A stretch of DNA of 64,000 nt from Tritrichomonas musculus (taxonomy: Eukaryota > Parabasalia > Tritrichomonadida > Tritrichomonadidae): the NCBI GenBank assembly GCA_039105265.1, contig JAPFFF010000015.1, positions 2,046,001-2,110,000 of the forward strand, written 5' to 3'. The translations under genes were made by a program, and so were the position numbers. The notes under the pieces were generated by a model, which searched no databases, was not told where the DNA came from, and saw nothing but the letters and a program-made list of their open reading frames with translations. This document shows positions 38,527 through 48,754 of this stretch, piece by piece (positions within the stretch are counted from its first letter, which is position 1; every line of letters starts with the position of its first letter).

Positions 38527-41379
38527 ATGATTGCAAATTTACCAATTCCTTTCTTATCAAACGAAAGCAGTATCAAAATTCTCCTCACTGCAGTGGGTGT
38601 GAAACTCCCATCTGCATTTACAGGACTTTATACCTTAATCCAAAAATTATGTAATTCGTTAGACTTGGATATTAATTCGTTTGCACCAAATTTTTTTCAT
38701 ATTGCTGGCCAGGCCAAATTCTCGCTTTTTGCATGCGAATCGCCAGATGCTCTTCCGTTTATATTAGGACTTGCCGATCCATTAATTCCTCATCGCGATT
38801 TTCAAGTTGTTGTTGGTGCTGCTGTTGCAGAATCACAAAAAGATCTTATTGAATGCGCTCTTTCATTTGATAAAATGGTACAAGATTCAGTATCATCAGC
38901 TGTTCCTTGCTTATTTGTTTTTTCATCATCATCATTTGATGGAAGTAAACTTCCTGCGTGTGCTACCCAAATTCCAAGCGATTTAGGCGAAACAGAAGTT
39001 TCTGAGCGAGTAAGACAAGGATTCATCCGTTGTACAATGGAATACTTACTTGGAATTGGTAGACAATGCGAAGATTTATATAACAAAGGAAAAGATGATC
39101 CATTAAATTTAGCTAAAATAGCTTCATATGCATATCTTCTAGGTGGCTTTAACGATGCTTCTGATTTTTATAATCAAGCCCTTAAACACAGAGCACCACT
39201 TTACGTTACCTCAATAATTAATGAATTTTCAAATGATCCCAGGTTAAAAATTGACTTAGATAAAACTCAAGCTGAGCGTGATTTACCATCAAACCTTTCC
39301 AACTTAAAGGAAGATCCTCAATTCCCAGCAGAATTTATAACAGCTATTGCAATGGGAAACAAGTGTGCAGATAAAATATACGAAATTCGTACTGAATTGC
39401 GAATCTCACAAAAATGTCCACGATATTCTAGGCAATTACTTCATTACGCAATTTCAAGGATTAATACCCGCAAAAAGCCACCAGAACAAATCAACTATTA
39501 TTATCAACTTGCTTTGCTATTATTATTACATAATGGTTTTAAACGAACATTTATGTTTTTATGCAACCAATATTTAAATCGAACGAATGAAGCTCCTTCT
39601 TTTCTTCTTAAAAGTTTTACAGAAGTTCTGACTTCGGGAAATGACTGGTGCGAACAGCGTGTTGCACCAGCTGCGAAACTTTTTAGTTCCAGATCTATCC
39701 CAAGAGCAATTAAAAATGATTTAATGCATTTTCTTCTTTCACACTTAAGCTTAATTCATACAGCTGACAAGCAAAACGAAATCATTAATTTGATTCCATC
39801 TAATATGGAAATTTCTGCAAATATATTAATCGAAGTTCATTCTGTTGAATACGTACCTCCCACTTCTCCCATAAACGAAGCGACTTCAGGAAAATCAAAC
39901 GTTTTCATTTATTCTCCTCTTCAAAAAACTCAAAACAAAAAGCGGTGCGCTGCAGGCGATGATCTTTCTTTTGTTTTTAAACTCTACAACCCATTGTTGA
40001 TTCCACTTACATTTGATATGATCACACTAACAGCTACTAATGCAATCGTATATCCAATTGTTTTCACACTTCCACCAAAACGATCATCCAACGTTTCCTT
40101 ATTATTAAAAGCAAAAGAAGTTGGCCAACTTACATTGAGTGGATTCACATTTGTAACACAAAATTTAACAGGCAAATATAATATTTCACGCCCAATTGTT
40201 ATTGATGTCATTGAGAAATTACCAACCTTAGTCATGAAACAACCATTTAGATTTGAAACGCAATTAGTACAAAATAGTGAAATTAATGTTAATTACCAAC
40301 TAATCAACACTAGTAATGTCAAAGTGGCGTTAAAAGGTATTAAATTCGCTCCAACACCTCCTGTTTTAACCCCTACATCACTTCCAATTGCTTATCCACC
40401 AAAAGTTAATCCTCCATTACCACCTGAACTAGAACCAGGCCAATCCCACCAGTTTGAACTATCATTTATAGCAGACCAATCAAGTCAAGTTCTTTCTTTT
40501 GCTGTTGAATATGGCACGGAACAATATACCCGTCATTTCGAATTAAATGAAAAGCTCGAAATCATAGATGGACCTCATATTAGTCATGTACAAGTTGTAT
40601 CTCTTGATGATCATGATGATTTTGAATCAAGAACCGTTACTTTCATGATTGTCATTACTAATCCTTTTTCAAATCCTATTGTTGTTCAGAATAATAAAGA
40701 CAAAGACAACGGCAATAATATTGATATAGCTCCTACTGTAATCGAAGCTCATGACGTTGGTACTTTTCTAATAGGTATTGATCGGATTGTTGCTAATATT
40801 GATCGAAATGAAAGAAAATGGAAAACAGATGAACTAGAAAGTGAACATATTAGAAAATGCGAAAGCACAGCAGTTAAATTAAAGAACGCTCCACTTTCAT
40901 TGAATGAAAAGCATCAACTCTGGACAACCCTTCTAGTTAAAAAGAAGATTAGTGAACAACTTGATTTACGTTGGTCTACGGTCACAGGACTTTCTGGCTC
41001 ACTTCAATTAACTCACGTTAATATAGACCTTGCATCATTAATTCTATTACAGCCACCTCAATTCAATGTAATTTTCGATCTTAAAAAATTGGAAGAAATT
41101 GATAATGTTTGGGAATTAACAACAAAGATTGAAAATAATGCTGAAACCACCGAAAATATCAAAATTAAAGCAATTTTGTCTTTCGAACTTGAAGATACAG
41201 GTGATAAATCAAACTGTATATTTACTGCAGGAATAGAAGAAAATGTGGTTGAATCTCCTTGCTCGTTTATTACTGCTATTCATTGCCTAGCTGTTGGCAA
41301 GCTAAATGTTTGTGGAAGGTTTTATATAGAAGATCTCGACGCTTACTTTGTCAAGAAAGCACAATTTCCATTGCAGTGA
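38527..41379 (+). CDS. TRAPP II subunit Trs120/TRAPPC9-like (950 aa)
   Basis: TRAPP II is the exchange factor for Rab11-type GTPases at the late Golgi. The first 430 residues are helical (TPR-like: LAKIASYAYLLGGFNDASDF, INYYYQLALLLLLHNGFKRT). From about 480 on, the protein is a string of Ig-like beta domains: DLSFVFKLYNPLLIPLTFDM, LPPKRSSNVSLLLKAKEVGQ, LTLSGFTFVTQNLTGKY. These are the NPF-type and PKExG-type strings seen in Trs120. An LEPGQSHQFELSF segment follows at about 635. The length, 950 residues, is near the yeast and animal size range for the family or slightly short. No membrane segment is seen. The start codon is the first ATG of the frame; there is no good initiator upstream, so the true start could differ slightly. 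Confidence 0.65.
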   Translation: MIANLPIPFLSNESSIKILLTAVGVKLPSAFTGLYTLIQKLCNSLDLDINSFAPNFFHIAGQAKFSLFACESPDALPFILGLADPLIPHRDFQVVVGAAVAESQKDLIECALSFDKMVQDSVSSAVPCLFVFSSSSFDGSKLPACATQIPSDLGETEVSERVRQGFIRCTMEYLLGIGRQCEDLYNKGKDDPLNLAKIASYAYLLGGFNDASDFYNQALKHRAPLYVTSIINEFSNDPRLKIDLDKTQAERDLPSNLSNLKEDPQFPAEFITAIAMGNKCADKIYEIRTELRISQKCPRYSRQLLHYAISRINTRKKPPEQINYYYQLALLLLLHNGFKRTFMFLCNQYLNRTNEAPSFLLKSFTEVLTSGNDWCEQRVAPAAKLFSSRSIPRAIKNDLMHFLLSHLSLIHTADKQNEIINLIPSNMEISANILIEVHSVEYVPPTSPINEATSGKSNVFIYSPLQKTQNKKRCAAGDDLSFVFKLYNPLLIPLTFDMITLTATNAIVYPIVFTLPPKRSSNVSLLLKAKEVGQLTLSGFTFVTQNLTGKYNISRPIVIDVIEKLPTLVMKQPFRFETQLVQNSEINVNYQLINTSNVKVALKGIKFAPTPPVLTPTSLPIAYPPKVNPPLPPELEPGQSHQFELSFIADQSSQVLSFAVEYGTEQYTRHFELNEKLEIIDGPHISHVQVVSLDDHDDFESRTVTFMIVITNPFSNPIVVQNNKDKDNGNNIDIAPTVIEAHDVGTFLIGIDRIVANIDRNERKWKTDELESEHIRKCESTAVKLKNAPLSLNEKHQLWTTLLVKKKISEQLDLRWSTVTGLSGSLQLTHVNIDLASLILLQPPQFNVIFDLKKLEEIDNVWELTTKIENNAETTENIKIKAILSFELEDTGDKSNCIFTAGIEENVVESPCSFITAIHCLAVGKLNVCGRFYIEDLDAYFVKKAQFPLQ

Positions 41380-41648
41380 ACTTTAAATTGTATTTTATAA
41401 AGAATTTTTAGTGGATTTCGAAGTCGTTTTATATATGAAAATTTTTCATATCATAAAATTCATGAAAAAATACTAAATAATCAAGAAAAGGAGCATTTAT
41501 TTTTTATATAAGACATTTTGATCTTTTGTAGAATTGCATTGTAATTGTAAAAGAATGAAATTTTATTTTTTAAACTTTTATTTTTCAAGATATAAAATAA
41601 ATTATTTCAGCTATCAAAAAATTCATTGCTTTTAACGGAAAATATTTT

Positions 41649-41654
41649 TCACTA
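41649..41654 (+). promoter_or_regulatory. Initiator (Inr) TCACTA of the disordered-protein gene
   Basis: TCACTA matches TCA(C/T)T(A/T), with its A 26 bases before the ATG at 41,677. Confidence 0.5.
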
Positions 41655-41676
41655 AATTTGATTCAATTTTTGTATA

Positions 41677-44600
41677 ATGTCTTTCATACCACGCAATGGA
41701 GATTCATCACAACAGCAAAGAATAAAGAATGAAAGACAATCAACAGAAAGTTCATCGAATAACGAATCGTTTAAAACTTCACCTAAAGGTACACTTGATT
41801 TATCTTCATTTACGCCAAAGACCGATATTCAAGATGGAAAAATCAAATCTTTCGTTGTTGCTTCTGAATCAGATGATTTTGAATCTTATTCAGAAGATTC
41901 AGAAAATAATCCTCAGAAAAGAGTAAAGGTTTCAACGCCACTTCAGATAATGAAAAAGAATCAACAAGTATTTCCAGAAAAGAGACATAAACATCATAAA
42001 CAGCAAAATAATCGAGAAAGCAAAAATAAACAACCACAAGAAACAACCAAATTGTCAAATGATACTACAATCAACGTTTATGAAGCAAATAATAAACCAG
42101 GATCTCCGAAAGTTGCTAATAAAAGCAATCCAGACCAAAATCCCCATGTCCAAAGCAGAGATATTATACTAACTGAGAATTTTGCCAATCATGAAGAAAA
42201 TGATTCTGAGTACGAATATGGAGAAGGGGAAGAAGTTAGAAATCCGTTGGCTGAATATGGCGATCAGTCACCCAAAATGCTTTCATCATCATCAGTTCAA
42301 ACTGGTCAAGGTGGTGAAAATGCAAATTCTAAAACACCAAACACTGAACATGAAGTATTTATGATGCCAAGGAATCTTGGACAAAGAAAACAAAAATTAG
42401 TTAATGCAGCTACTCAAGTCAAATATCATATTACAAAGAAAGAAACAACACCCACGTATAAGATAGGAGAAGTACAAACTCCTCGTGGCGTTGATCAATT
42501 TGAAATCGACTTTGATGATGAAGACGAAACTGATGCAAGGAAAGAAAGTTCAGACAAAAATTTATCAAAGAAGAAAAAAGAAGAAGAACCAATAAAAAAG
42601 AGGCATGTACATAAAAAACATAAATACGATAATGAATATGATAGCGAAGATTATGAAAGTGAAGAATACTATACCCGATCTTCTCCACGCCGTCATGATG
42701 ATAGCAAAAGGAAATATCCACGTCATCATGATGACTATGATCATAGGAGTTCGCCAAGGCACCATGATGAAAACAATAGAAGGAAATCACCAAGGTATCA
42801 TGATGAAGATTCTAAACGAAAATCACCCCGACATCATGAAGATTATGAAAGTGAAGATTATGATAGAAAGAGACCACCAAGACATCGTGAAGATGAACAT
42901 AAAAGAAGATCACCAAGACATCGTAATGAATATGAAAGCGAAGAATACAATAAAAGAAAATCACCCCGGCATCATGATTATTATGAAAGTGAAGATTATG
43001 ATAGAAAGAGATCACCAAGACATCGTGAAGATGATCATAAAAGAAGATCACCAAGGCATCGCCGTGAGTATGAAAGTGAAGAATATAATAAAAGGAAATC
43101 ACCAAGGCATCATTATGACGACTATGAAAGAAAGTCACCAAGACACCATGATGAATATGGAAGCGAAGAATATAATAAGAGAAAATCTCCAAGACATCGT
43201 GACGATGATTATAAAAGGAGATCACCAAGGCATCGTGATGAATACGAAAATGAAGAATATCATCAAAGAAAATCTCCAAGGAAATCTGAGTATGCATATA
43301 AGTATCCAAAAAGTAAACAATCAGATAAAAATCGAACCACTTCTCCAAAAGAGCAAAATATATCTCCAAAAGAACAAATTATATCTACAAAAGAACAAAA
43401 TATATCTCCAAAACAACAAATTCAACAAAGAGGCCTTAATGATCAACCCGATTTCGCTAGCAGTAACTCAATTGAACGTCTTGCTGATTCAATCAAAACA
43501 GATGTTACAGCTCGAAATGCCGCACTTTCAAGTGAAAGAAAACCTCTTGAGTCTCCTACAAAGGCTACTCAAACAATTGAACCTGAAATACTTGATAGAG
43601 ATATTAAACTTTCAGAAAACGAATACGATGAAAGTAACGAGAATTCTCGTTCAAATTCTAATATATTCAATAATGTTTCATCTTCATCAATTGTTATACC
43701 AGATAACTTAAATACAAATTCTTTAACTTACCAACGAAGAATCGACAAATCAATTGAAAAAGTCAAACTTCTTAAAGAAATTACATCTCCAAAGCAACCT
43801 ACTATTCCCGAAATGGCAGACATCTCAATTCAAAATGATATGACAGAAGATGAACGACAAGCGAAACTATTTTCATCATCATTTGATAGGAGACTTCATG
43901 AAGTTGAAAATGAAAATGAAAGTGATTTGATCAAAGAAAGAAATATTGATTTAAAGTTCATTCGAACGAAACAAGAACTAAGCGAAGGATCAGATAATGA
44001 AAACAATTCTAATTTCATCCTTTCTGAAGGTGAAGAGGAAGAAAGAAGAGAAATTAAATTACATGAAGGAAGAGAAAGAACAAGCAGCAGAGTCACTCTC
44101 TCACGAGAAAATTTAGATTTGTGCAAACTTTCTTCACGCGCCAGCTTTAAATCACGACCATTGACATCATGTGACAATACAATCACAGTTAATTTCACAG
44201 GAGATTCGATTAGCTCAATTCAAGAACCTCCAGACTCAGAAAGGGCTCTGCTTCCAGTAAGCGAAGAGTTGCAGGCCATTGAACCATCTGTTGAACAACA
44301 GAAGACAAAGGAAACGTTATCTGCAGCAATGTCATCAATTGACCTTTACACAGCAAACGAAGAAGATGAAGAGGAAGCCAAAGAAGATGATAAAAAATTC
44401 AGTTTCGGCGATCAAGTTAAAGAAAGAGGATTTGGCCAAGCTAATCTAAACTCAAATAACCAAAGTAGGGAATCAAACGAACAAAATGATTTAAATAATT
44501 CCAGAAATCTCAAAAAATCTGGAGAAGTTCAAAAATTACATTTATCTGGTGAAATGCATCAATTACAATTATCTGACCATTCAATCAAATCAGAGGCTAC

Positions 44601-46368
44601 GCCAAATTCTAATATATCAAATGGATCATTGTCACAGATGTCTGATATTCCAAAGTCACCAAGGACTCCTGAATCAAAACTTTCAAATGAAGAGCTGATA
44701 ACTCATTCATATAGCTCACAAGGCTCCCATCATTCAAACAAATCACACGAATCAAGTAATTCGCAAAAATTAAACAAATCTCATGAGTCAAACAAATCTC
44801 ATGAATCAAATAAAACTCGTGAATCAACAAATTCTCAAAAACTAAATAAATCACGTGAATCAACTAATTCTCAAAAATCAAACAAGTCTCAAGAATTAAA
44901 TAAATCTCGCGAATCTAATCATTCAAAGCATTCAAAAATTTCTAAAGATGCTCCAAGATCTGTATTTTCAGTTTTATATTCTGATCAAGAGACAGACGAA
45001 GTAAACAAGAGAACTGAACGATCAAAGAAATTTACACAAAAAGATAAGTTATTAACATCGTCAGAGCGAATAGATACAAACTCACTCTCCATTTCATCAA
45101 ATAAGCCAAACATAAAACCAGCCGTGGCCGCAAACGACAAAGAGTCAATTCATGGTGATTCAGGCCTTCTTAATAGTAAGCATAAGCCAAACGATAAAAA
45201 CGGTTTATCATCACCATCATTCTCCCACAGTCCACCCATCAATGATGACATTTTTGAAGAGGAGGAAGAAGATTTGGACTTTAATATGATTTCATCTGAA
45301 AAATCAGCGAATGTCTTCATTAAAAATAAAGATATTCAATTGAGTCCATCTGAAGAATCAAGTCTACTTCGAGATTTTCCAGGTGATTCATTCAGCAAGT
45401 CAGAAGAACAAAGACCACAAAAGCAAAAGCCACAAGATTTTCCAATCAAAGAAAACAAGAATGAAAACCAAGTATTTGAATCAAGCTCTCATTCAAATAT
45501 TGAATTCGTTAAAAATAGGAATGTTAAAATGAGACAGTCTGATGAATCAAGTTTGATAAATGATTTTCCAGGTGACACATACAATTTAGATCTTTCAGAG
45601 AAAGAAAAAGAAAAAAGTAAAAGTAAAGAAAAAGAGAAAGTTAGAGAGAAAGAAAAAGAAAAAGAGAAAACAAAAGAAAAAGAAAAAGAGAAAGTTAGAG
45701 AGAAAGAAAAAGAAAAAGAGAAAACAAAAGAAAAAGAAAAAGAGAAAGTTAGAGAGAAAGAAAAGAAAGAAGTTGATAATTCTTTGAATTTTCCTAAAGT
45801 GACGCCAAAATCAACTAAAAAACATATTAGTAAAACAGTTGAACCTACGGGAAAAGAAGATTCTATTCGTTCTGAGATAATCCAACTTCAGGCTAGCGAT
45901 TATAGTGAAAACAGCAAACCTATTTTCTCTTTTGAAGGCGATAATAGCGAAAATATTTCAAAGAAATTAAGATCATTAAAGATTCAAAATAGCTCATCTA
46001 TTTCTTCTTCTCATCAAATGAATATTAAAAAACAAATATTCGTTGAAGAGAAAGAAGAAGTCACAGATTCTCAATCATCTGAATCAAATGGAAAAAACAA
46101 AGCCATTTCTAATAATAAAAATTTCCAAAAGGTAGTACTTAACCAATTATCATCTGAGTCAGACTCATTAAATAATAACAATATTTCACAAGCTAACAAA
46201 ATTATTAATCTCGACGAAAATAGCTCAATTTCAGATAATTTTAGTAACAAAAACAGTACTTCTAAAGGAAAGAATTATTCAAATAAGGTTAAAAAATCAA
46301 ATCAACTAAAAAATTATCTTAACGATAATGACGAAAAAGCTTCTTCTTCAAATGAAGGAAAATACTGA
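41677..46368 (+). CDS. Large low-complexity protein with SPRH repeats (1,563 aa)
   Basis: No globular domain is recognised. Nearly the whole chain is polar and probably disordered. Residues about 320-545 hold some 20 imperfect copies of KRKSPRHxDEYESEEYN, an arginine/serine-proline-rich array that resembles SR-type splicing and nuclear-speckle proteins. Residues about 1,018-1,088 repeat NKSHES. Residues about 1,308-1,365 repeat KEKEKEKTKEKEKEKVRE. Two related segments with ESSL-xx-DFPGD lie near residues 1,228 and 1,290, and acidic stretches (EEEEEDLDF) alternate with them. Many SP/TP sites suggest heavy phosphorylation. It could be a splicing-related, nuclear or cytoskeletal scaffold; the sequence does not decide. 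Confidence 0.75.
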   Translation: MSFIPRNGDSSQQQRIKNERQSTESSSNNESFKTSPKGTLDLSSFTPKTDIQDGKIKSFVVASESDDFESYSEDSENNPQKRVKVSTPLQIMKKNQQVFPEKRHKHHKQQNNRESKNKQPQETTKLSNDTTINVYEANNKPGSPKVANKSNPDQNPHVQSRDIILTENFANHEENDSEYEYGEGEEVRNPLAEYGDQSPKMLSSSSVQTGQGGENANSKTPNTEHEVFMMPRNLGQRKQKLVNAATQVKYHITKKETTPTYKIGEVQTPRGVDQFEIDFDDEDETDARKESSDKNLSKKKKEEEPIKKRHVHKKHKYDNEYDSEDYESEEYYTRSSPRRHDDSKRKYPRHHDDYDHRSSPRHHDENNRRKSPRYHDEDSKRKSPRHHEDYESEDYDRKRPPRHREDEHKRRSPRHRNEYESEEYNKRKSPRHHDYYESEDYDRKRSPRHREDDHKRRSPRHRREYESEEYNKRKSPRHHYDDYERKSPRHHDEYGSEEYNKRKSPRHRDDDYKRRSPRHRDEYENEEYHQRKSPRKSEYAYKYPKSKQSDKNRTTSPKEQNISPKEQIISTKEQNISPKQQIQQRGLNDQPDFASSNSIERLADSIKTDVTARNAALSSERKPLESPTKATQTIEPEILDRDIKLSENEYDESNENSRSNSNIFNNVSSSSIVIPDNLNTNSLTYQRRIDKSIEKVKLLKEITSPKQPTIPEMADISIQNDMTEDERQAKLFSSSFDRRLHEVENENESDLIKERNIDLKFIRTKQELSEGSDNENNSNFILSEGEEEERREIKLHEGRERTSSRVTLSRENLDLCKLSSRASFKSRPLTSCDNTITVNFTGDSISSIQEPPDSERALLPVSEELQAIEPSVEQQKTKETLSAAMSSIDLYTANEEDEEEAKEDDKKFSFGDQVKERGFGQANLNSNNQSRESNEQNDLNNSRNLKKSGEVQKLHLSGEMHQLQLSDHSIKSEATPNSNISNGSLSQMSDIPKSPRTPESKLSNEELITHSYSSQGSHHSNKSHESSNSQKLNKSHESNKSHESNKTRESTNSQKLNKSRESTNSQKSNKSQELNKSRESNHSKHSKISKDAPRSVFSVLYSDQETDEVNKRTERSKKFTQKDKLLTSSERIDTNSLSISSNKPNIKPAVAANDKESIHGDSGLLNSKHKPNDKNGLSSPSFSHSPPINDDIFEEEEEDLDFNMISSEKSANVFIKNKDIQLSPSEESSLLRDFPGDSFSKSEEQRPQKQKPQDFPIKENKNENQVFESSSHSNIEFVKNRNVKMRQSDESSLINDFPGDTYNLDLSEKEKEKSKSKEKEKVREKEKEKEKTKEKEKEKVREKEKEKEKTKEKEKEKVREKEKKEVDNSLNFPKVTPKSTKKHISKTVEPTGKEDSIRSEIIQLQASDYSENSKPIFSFEGDNSENISKKLRSLKIQNSSSISSSHQMNIKKQIFVEEKEEVTDSQSSESNGKNKAISNNKNFQKVVLNQLSSESDSLNNNNISQANKIINLDENSSISDNFSNKNSTSKGKNYSNKVKKSNQLKNYLNDNDEKASSSNEGKY
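42650..43300 (+). repeat. Coding repeat array (SPRHHDEYESEEYN type)
   Basis: About 20 imperfect units of 27-51 bp repeat the phrase AGATCACCAAGGCATCGTGA inside the 1,563-aa gene. All are in frame. Divergence between units shows the array is old but still patterned. Confidence 0.85.
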
Positions 46369-46726
46369 AGCAATCAGGTGAAAGAATTATTTTTATTTGA
46401 AATATTTATCGCGGAAATACCTTTCATTTTATGAGTATTGTTTGATTGAAAGTGGAATTAAGCAACTTAATTTTTATGTAAAAAAGGTATTTAATCTTTT
46501 CTTTTAATTTTTTTTTTTTTTTATTGATTCTAATTACCTAGCAATTAGTACCAAATAACTATCAAATTTATAGAATATATATCTAATCAATAATTTATAA
46601 TTAAGAGTCAATAATCTCATTTTAATAATGAGATATTTATATTCTTTTTTATATTTTTTAAGTAAACGGTCACATTGAAATTGGCAATTTTTTAGTTTTT
46701 GAACGATTTTTAGCGGTTTGAAAAAC
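46369..46726. other. Spacer before the RNase P RNA gene
   Basis: 358 AT-rich bases. The last 70 (TTTTTTAGTTTTTGAACGAT and TTTTTAGCGGTTTG) directly precede the RNA and may hold its promoter, but I recognise no defined element. Confidence 0.45.
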
Positions 46727-46993
46727 AGTCGAGAAAATGGAGGATGTTTAACAGCATACATACTGACCTGCTCGTCAGGTCTAAAGCTGTGGGAAAGTCT
46801 GAGAGTGCTAATTGCTTTCTTGGCGGAGCATGCGGTGAACGCATGATTGGGAACCAGAAACGGCTCTTGGGCGAGCGTAAGCGATGACCCCTTACGAGAT
46901 GAAACGGCCCGATTCACTGCGATTTTGAGTCAAATAAACATCGCCGGATTCGTTCCGGAAACTCAATTCAGATTACTCCTGTTTTCTCGACTC
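46727..46993 (+). ncRNA. Nuclear RNase P RNA
   Basis: A GC-rich island of about 267 bases in AT-rich DNA has no convincing ORF but shows the conserved regions of eukaryotic RNase P RNA. The CR-I-like GGGAAAGTCTGAGA is at 46,791-46,804. The CR-IV-like GGAACCAGAAACGGC is at about 46,850-46,864. The CR-V string CAATTCAGATTACTC is at 46,964-46,978, almost identical to human H1 RNA (CAATTCAGACTACTC). The ends pair as helix P1: AGTCGAGAAAA (46,727-46,737) with TTTTCTCGACT (46,982-46,992). GGAG then pairs with CTCC as P2. Inner hairpins include GACCTG/CAGGTC (about 46,765-46,781), CATGCG/CGCATG (about 46,829-46,845) and CCGGA/TCCGG (about 46,944-46,958). RNase P trims tRNA 5' ends. RNase MRP is less likely because of the CR-V string. 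Confidence 0.88.
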
Positions 46994-47251
46994 AAAGTTT
47001 AATAATATATAATTATTATTATTAATGTGATTATATATTATTTTTATATTTATATTTTGTTTATCTTGTTTCTTATATTTGTACCTAGTAAAATTGTTAG
47101 TATATTTACGATTCAATCTATTCTATTTTTTTTTTTTTAATGAATATTAGCTCAGAGTTAAATAACTACTATCATATTATTTTATAATATAATGATAGTT
47201 ATTTTAATGCTTTTTTATATTAAAAAAATCCAATCATATTTGATAAATATT
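46994..47251. other. AT-rich spacer after the RNase P RNA gene
   Basis: There is no gene. A short AT-rich inverted repeat (AATAACTACTATCATATTAT with ATAATATAATGATAGTTATT) lies at about 47,160-47,203. Confidence 0.45.
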
Positions 47252-47513
47252 TTAATCTTTATTACTAACAAAAAGTAAACGAACAGTATCAGCAAAGTCA
47301 TCATTATCTGTTTCTTTTTCTATCAATCTTCTTATATTATCAATAATATTTTGAGAATTTTTAAACTTAATTTCGACACTTTTCAGATACTTGAACTGCC
47401 TATAAGCTTCTTCTAATATATCTCTTTCATTACTAGTATCAAGCTGCATTACCTCTGCCAGAGATTCAAAAGCATCTTCGTTTTCAGAATATTCTTCTTT
47501 CTTTAAGGGGGGA
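47252..47513 (-). pseudogene. C-terminal gene remnant, unrecognised
   Basis: The frame reads TPPLKKEEYSENEDAFESLA, then a 65-residue stretch starting MQLDTSNERDILEEAYRQFK, helical and charged, up to a normal stop at 47,252. Open codons continue upstream of the ATG at 47,449 to about 47,513 and then meet AT-rich DNA with stops. It looks like the 3' end of a coiled or helical-repeat gene whose front is gone. Confidence 0.4.
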
Positions 47514-48754
47514 GTCTCACATGTTTAAAGCTCACTATATAAACAAAATTAAAATGTAAGATTTTGAGATTGTTGTTATAATCGTGAATAGAACATGAAA
47601 TGCTGACTTTTAATATTATTTTAAAGCAGCTCTAACTAATAAATATGATAATATTTAATTTCATTATTTAATCTTAAATTTTACTTTTTTGTTATTCATT
47701 TAAACAATATATTTATATTTAATAATTAATATTATTAAAAATGATTTTTTTATTAAGATATTTCAATTTTATGTATATTCTGAAAAGTATTCAAATTTTT
47801 TCATATCCCTTAGTTAACCAGAAACCGAATACATTTGATAACTATATTAGCCTCATTATAACGAAATATTACATTGAAACCTAAAAGCTAAATTGATTCA
47901 AAAAACTGATAGATCTTATTCAACACTTGCTTTCAACTATTAGTGAAACAATTACAATCAGTACTAATTATTTGCTTACATTTAAAAAGTAAATCGATAA
48001 ATATTTTTTATATCATTTCTTTTTTGAAGAAGATATTTCTATCTCATTACGTAATTTTATATCAATTAGCATTTAGTAATTAATTTTCTAAAGTCGAAAT
48101 TTAATTTTTTTAAAAAAAACTATTTGAAAAATATGAAATTCTATCAAATAATAATATTAAAAATTATTAAATATTTTATATACCATCATGGTATAAAGAT
48201 TACTCTAATTTTTTATTATCAAAAAACTTATATGAAACACAAAAATATATATATATTTGATCATTTTTTCTGAAAATGCTGATTTGTTGAACTTTTTTTT
48301 TTCATTTTTTTGCTGTTATGAGATAATGAAAAAAGAACTGGCATCTTTGATCGGTTTTACTTAAAATTATTTTTAGTTGTCTTGTTTTTTATTGAAAATA
48401 TGGCATCTTTGATCGTTTGTTATTGAAAATTATTTTTAGTTGTCTTGTTTTTTATTGAAAATATGGCATCTTTGATCGTTTATTACTGAAAATTAATGCA
48501 ATGATAATTTCTAGTCATTTCATAATTTTTATGGCTTACCAAACAAATTTGTTAAATAAAATCTTTTGTATTTCTTGTAATATTAAAATATAATGAAAAA
48601 ATGAATTTTTTTTAATCTTATATGTAAAAAATATTAGAATAAAAAAAGAAAAATATAAAAGAAAGATTATATAAAACCAAAATACCTTTTATTTAAAGGT
48701 GTAAAGTCTGAAGGTAGAGATACTAATTAAGTTTTTGAGATTAAGATAATATTA
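47514..48754. other. AT-rich region with 62-bp tandem repeat
   Basis: There is no gene. It holds the tandem repeat at 48,340-48,500 and otherwise only A/T runs. Confidence 0.55.
48340..48500. repeat. 62-63 bp tandem repeat, about 2.6 copies
   Basis: Units begin GGCATCTTTGATCG at 48,340, 48,402 and 48,465 and continue AAAATTATTTTTAGTTGTC, then TTGTTTTTTATTGAAAATAT. Copies differ at only a few positions. Confidence 0.85.

Noticed and set aside
42605-43711. 368-residue plus-strand frame and 185-residue minus-strand frame inside the disordered-protein gene
   Set aside because: Both are shadows produced by the repetitive coding array of the 1,563-residue protein.
46534-46917. Minus-strand 127-residue ORF
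   Set aside because: It is a chance frame across the antisense of the RNase P RNA gene; composition and position are explained by the RNA.
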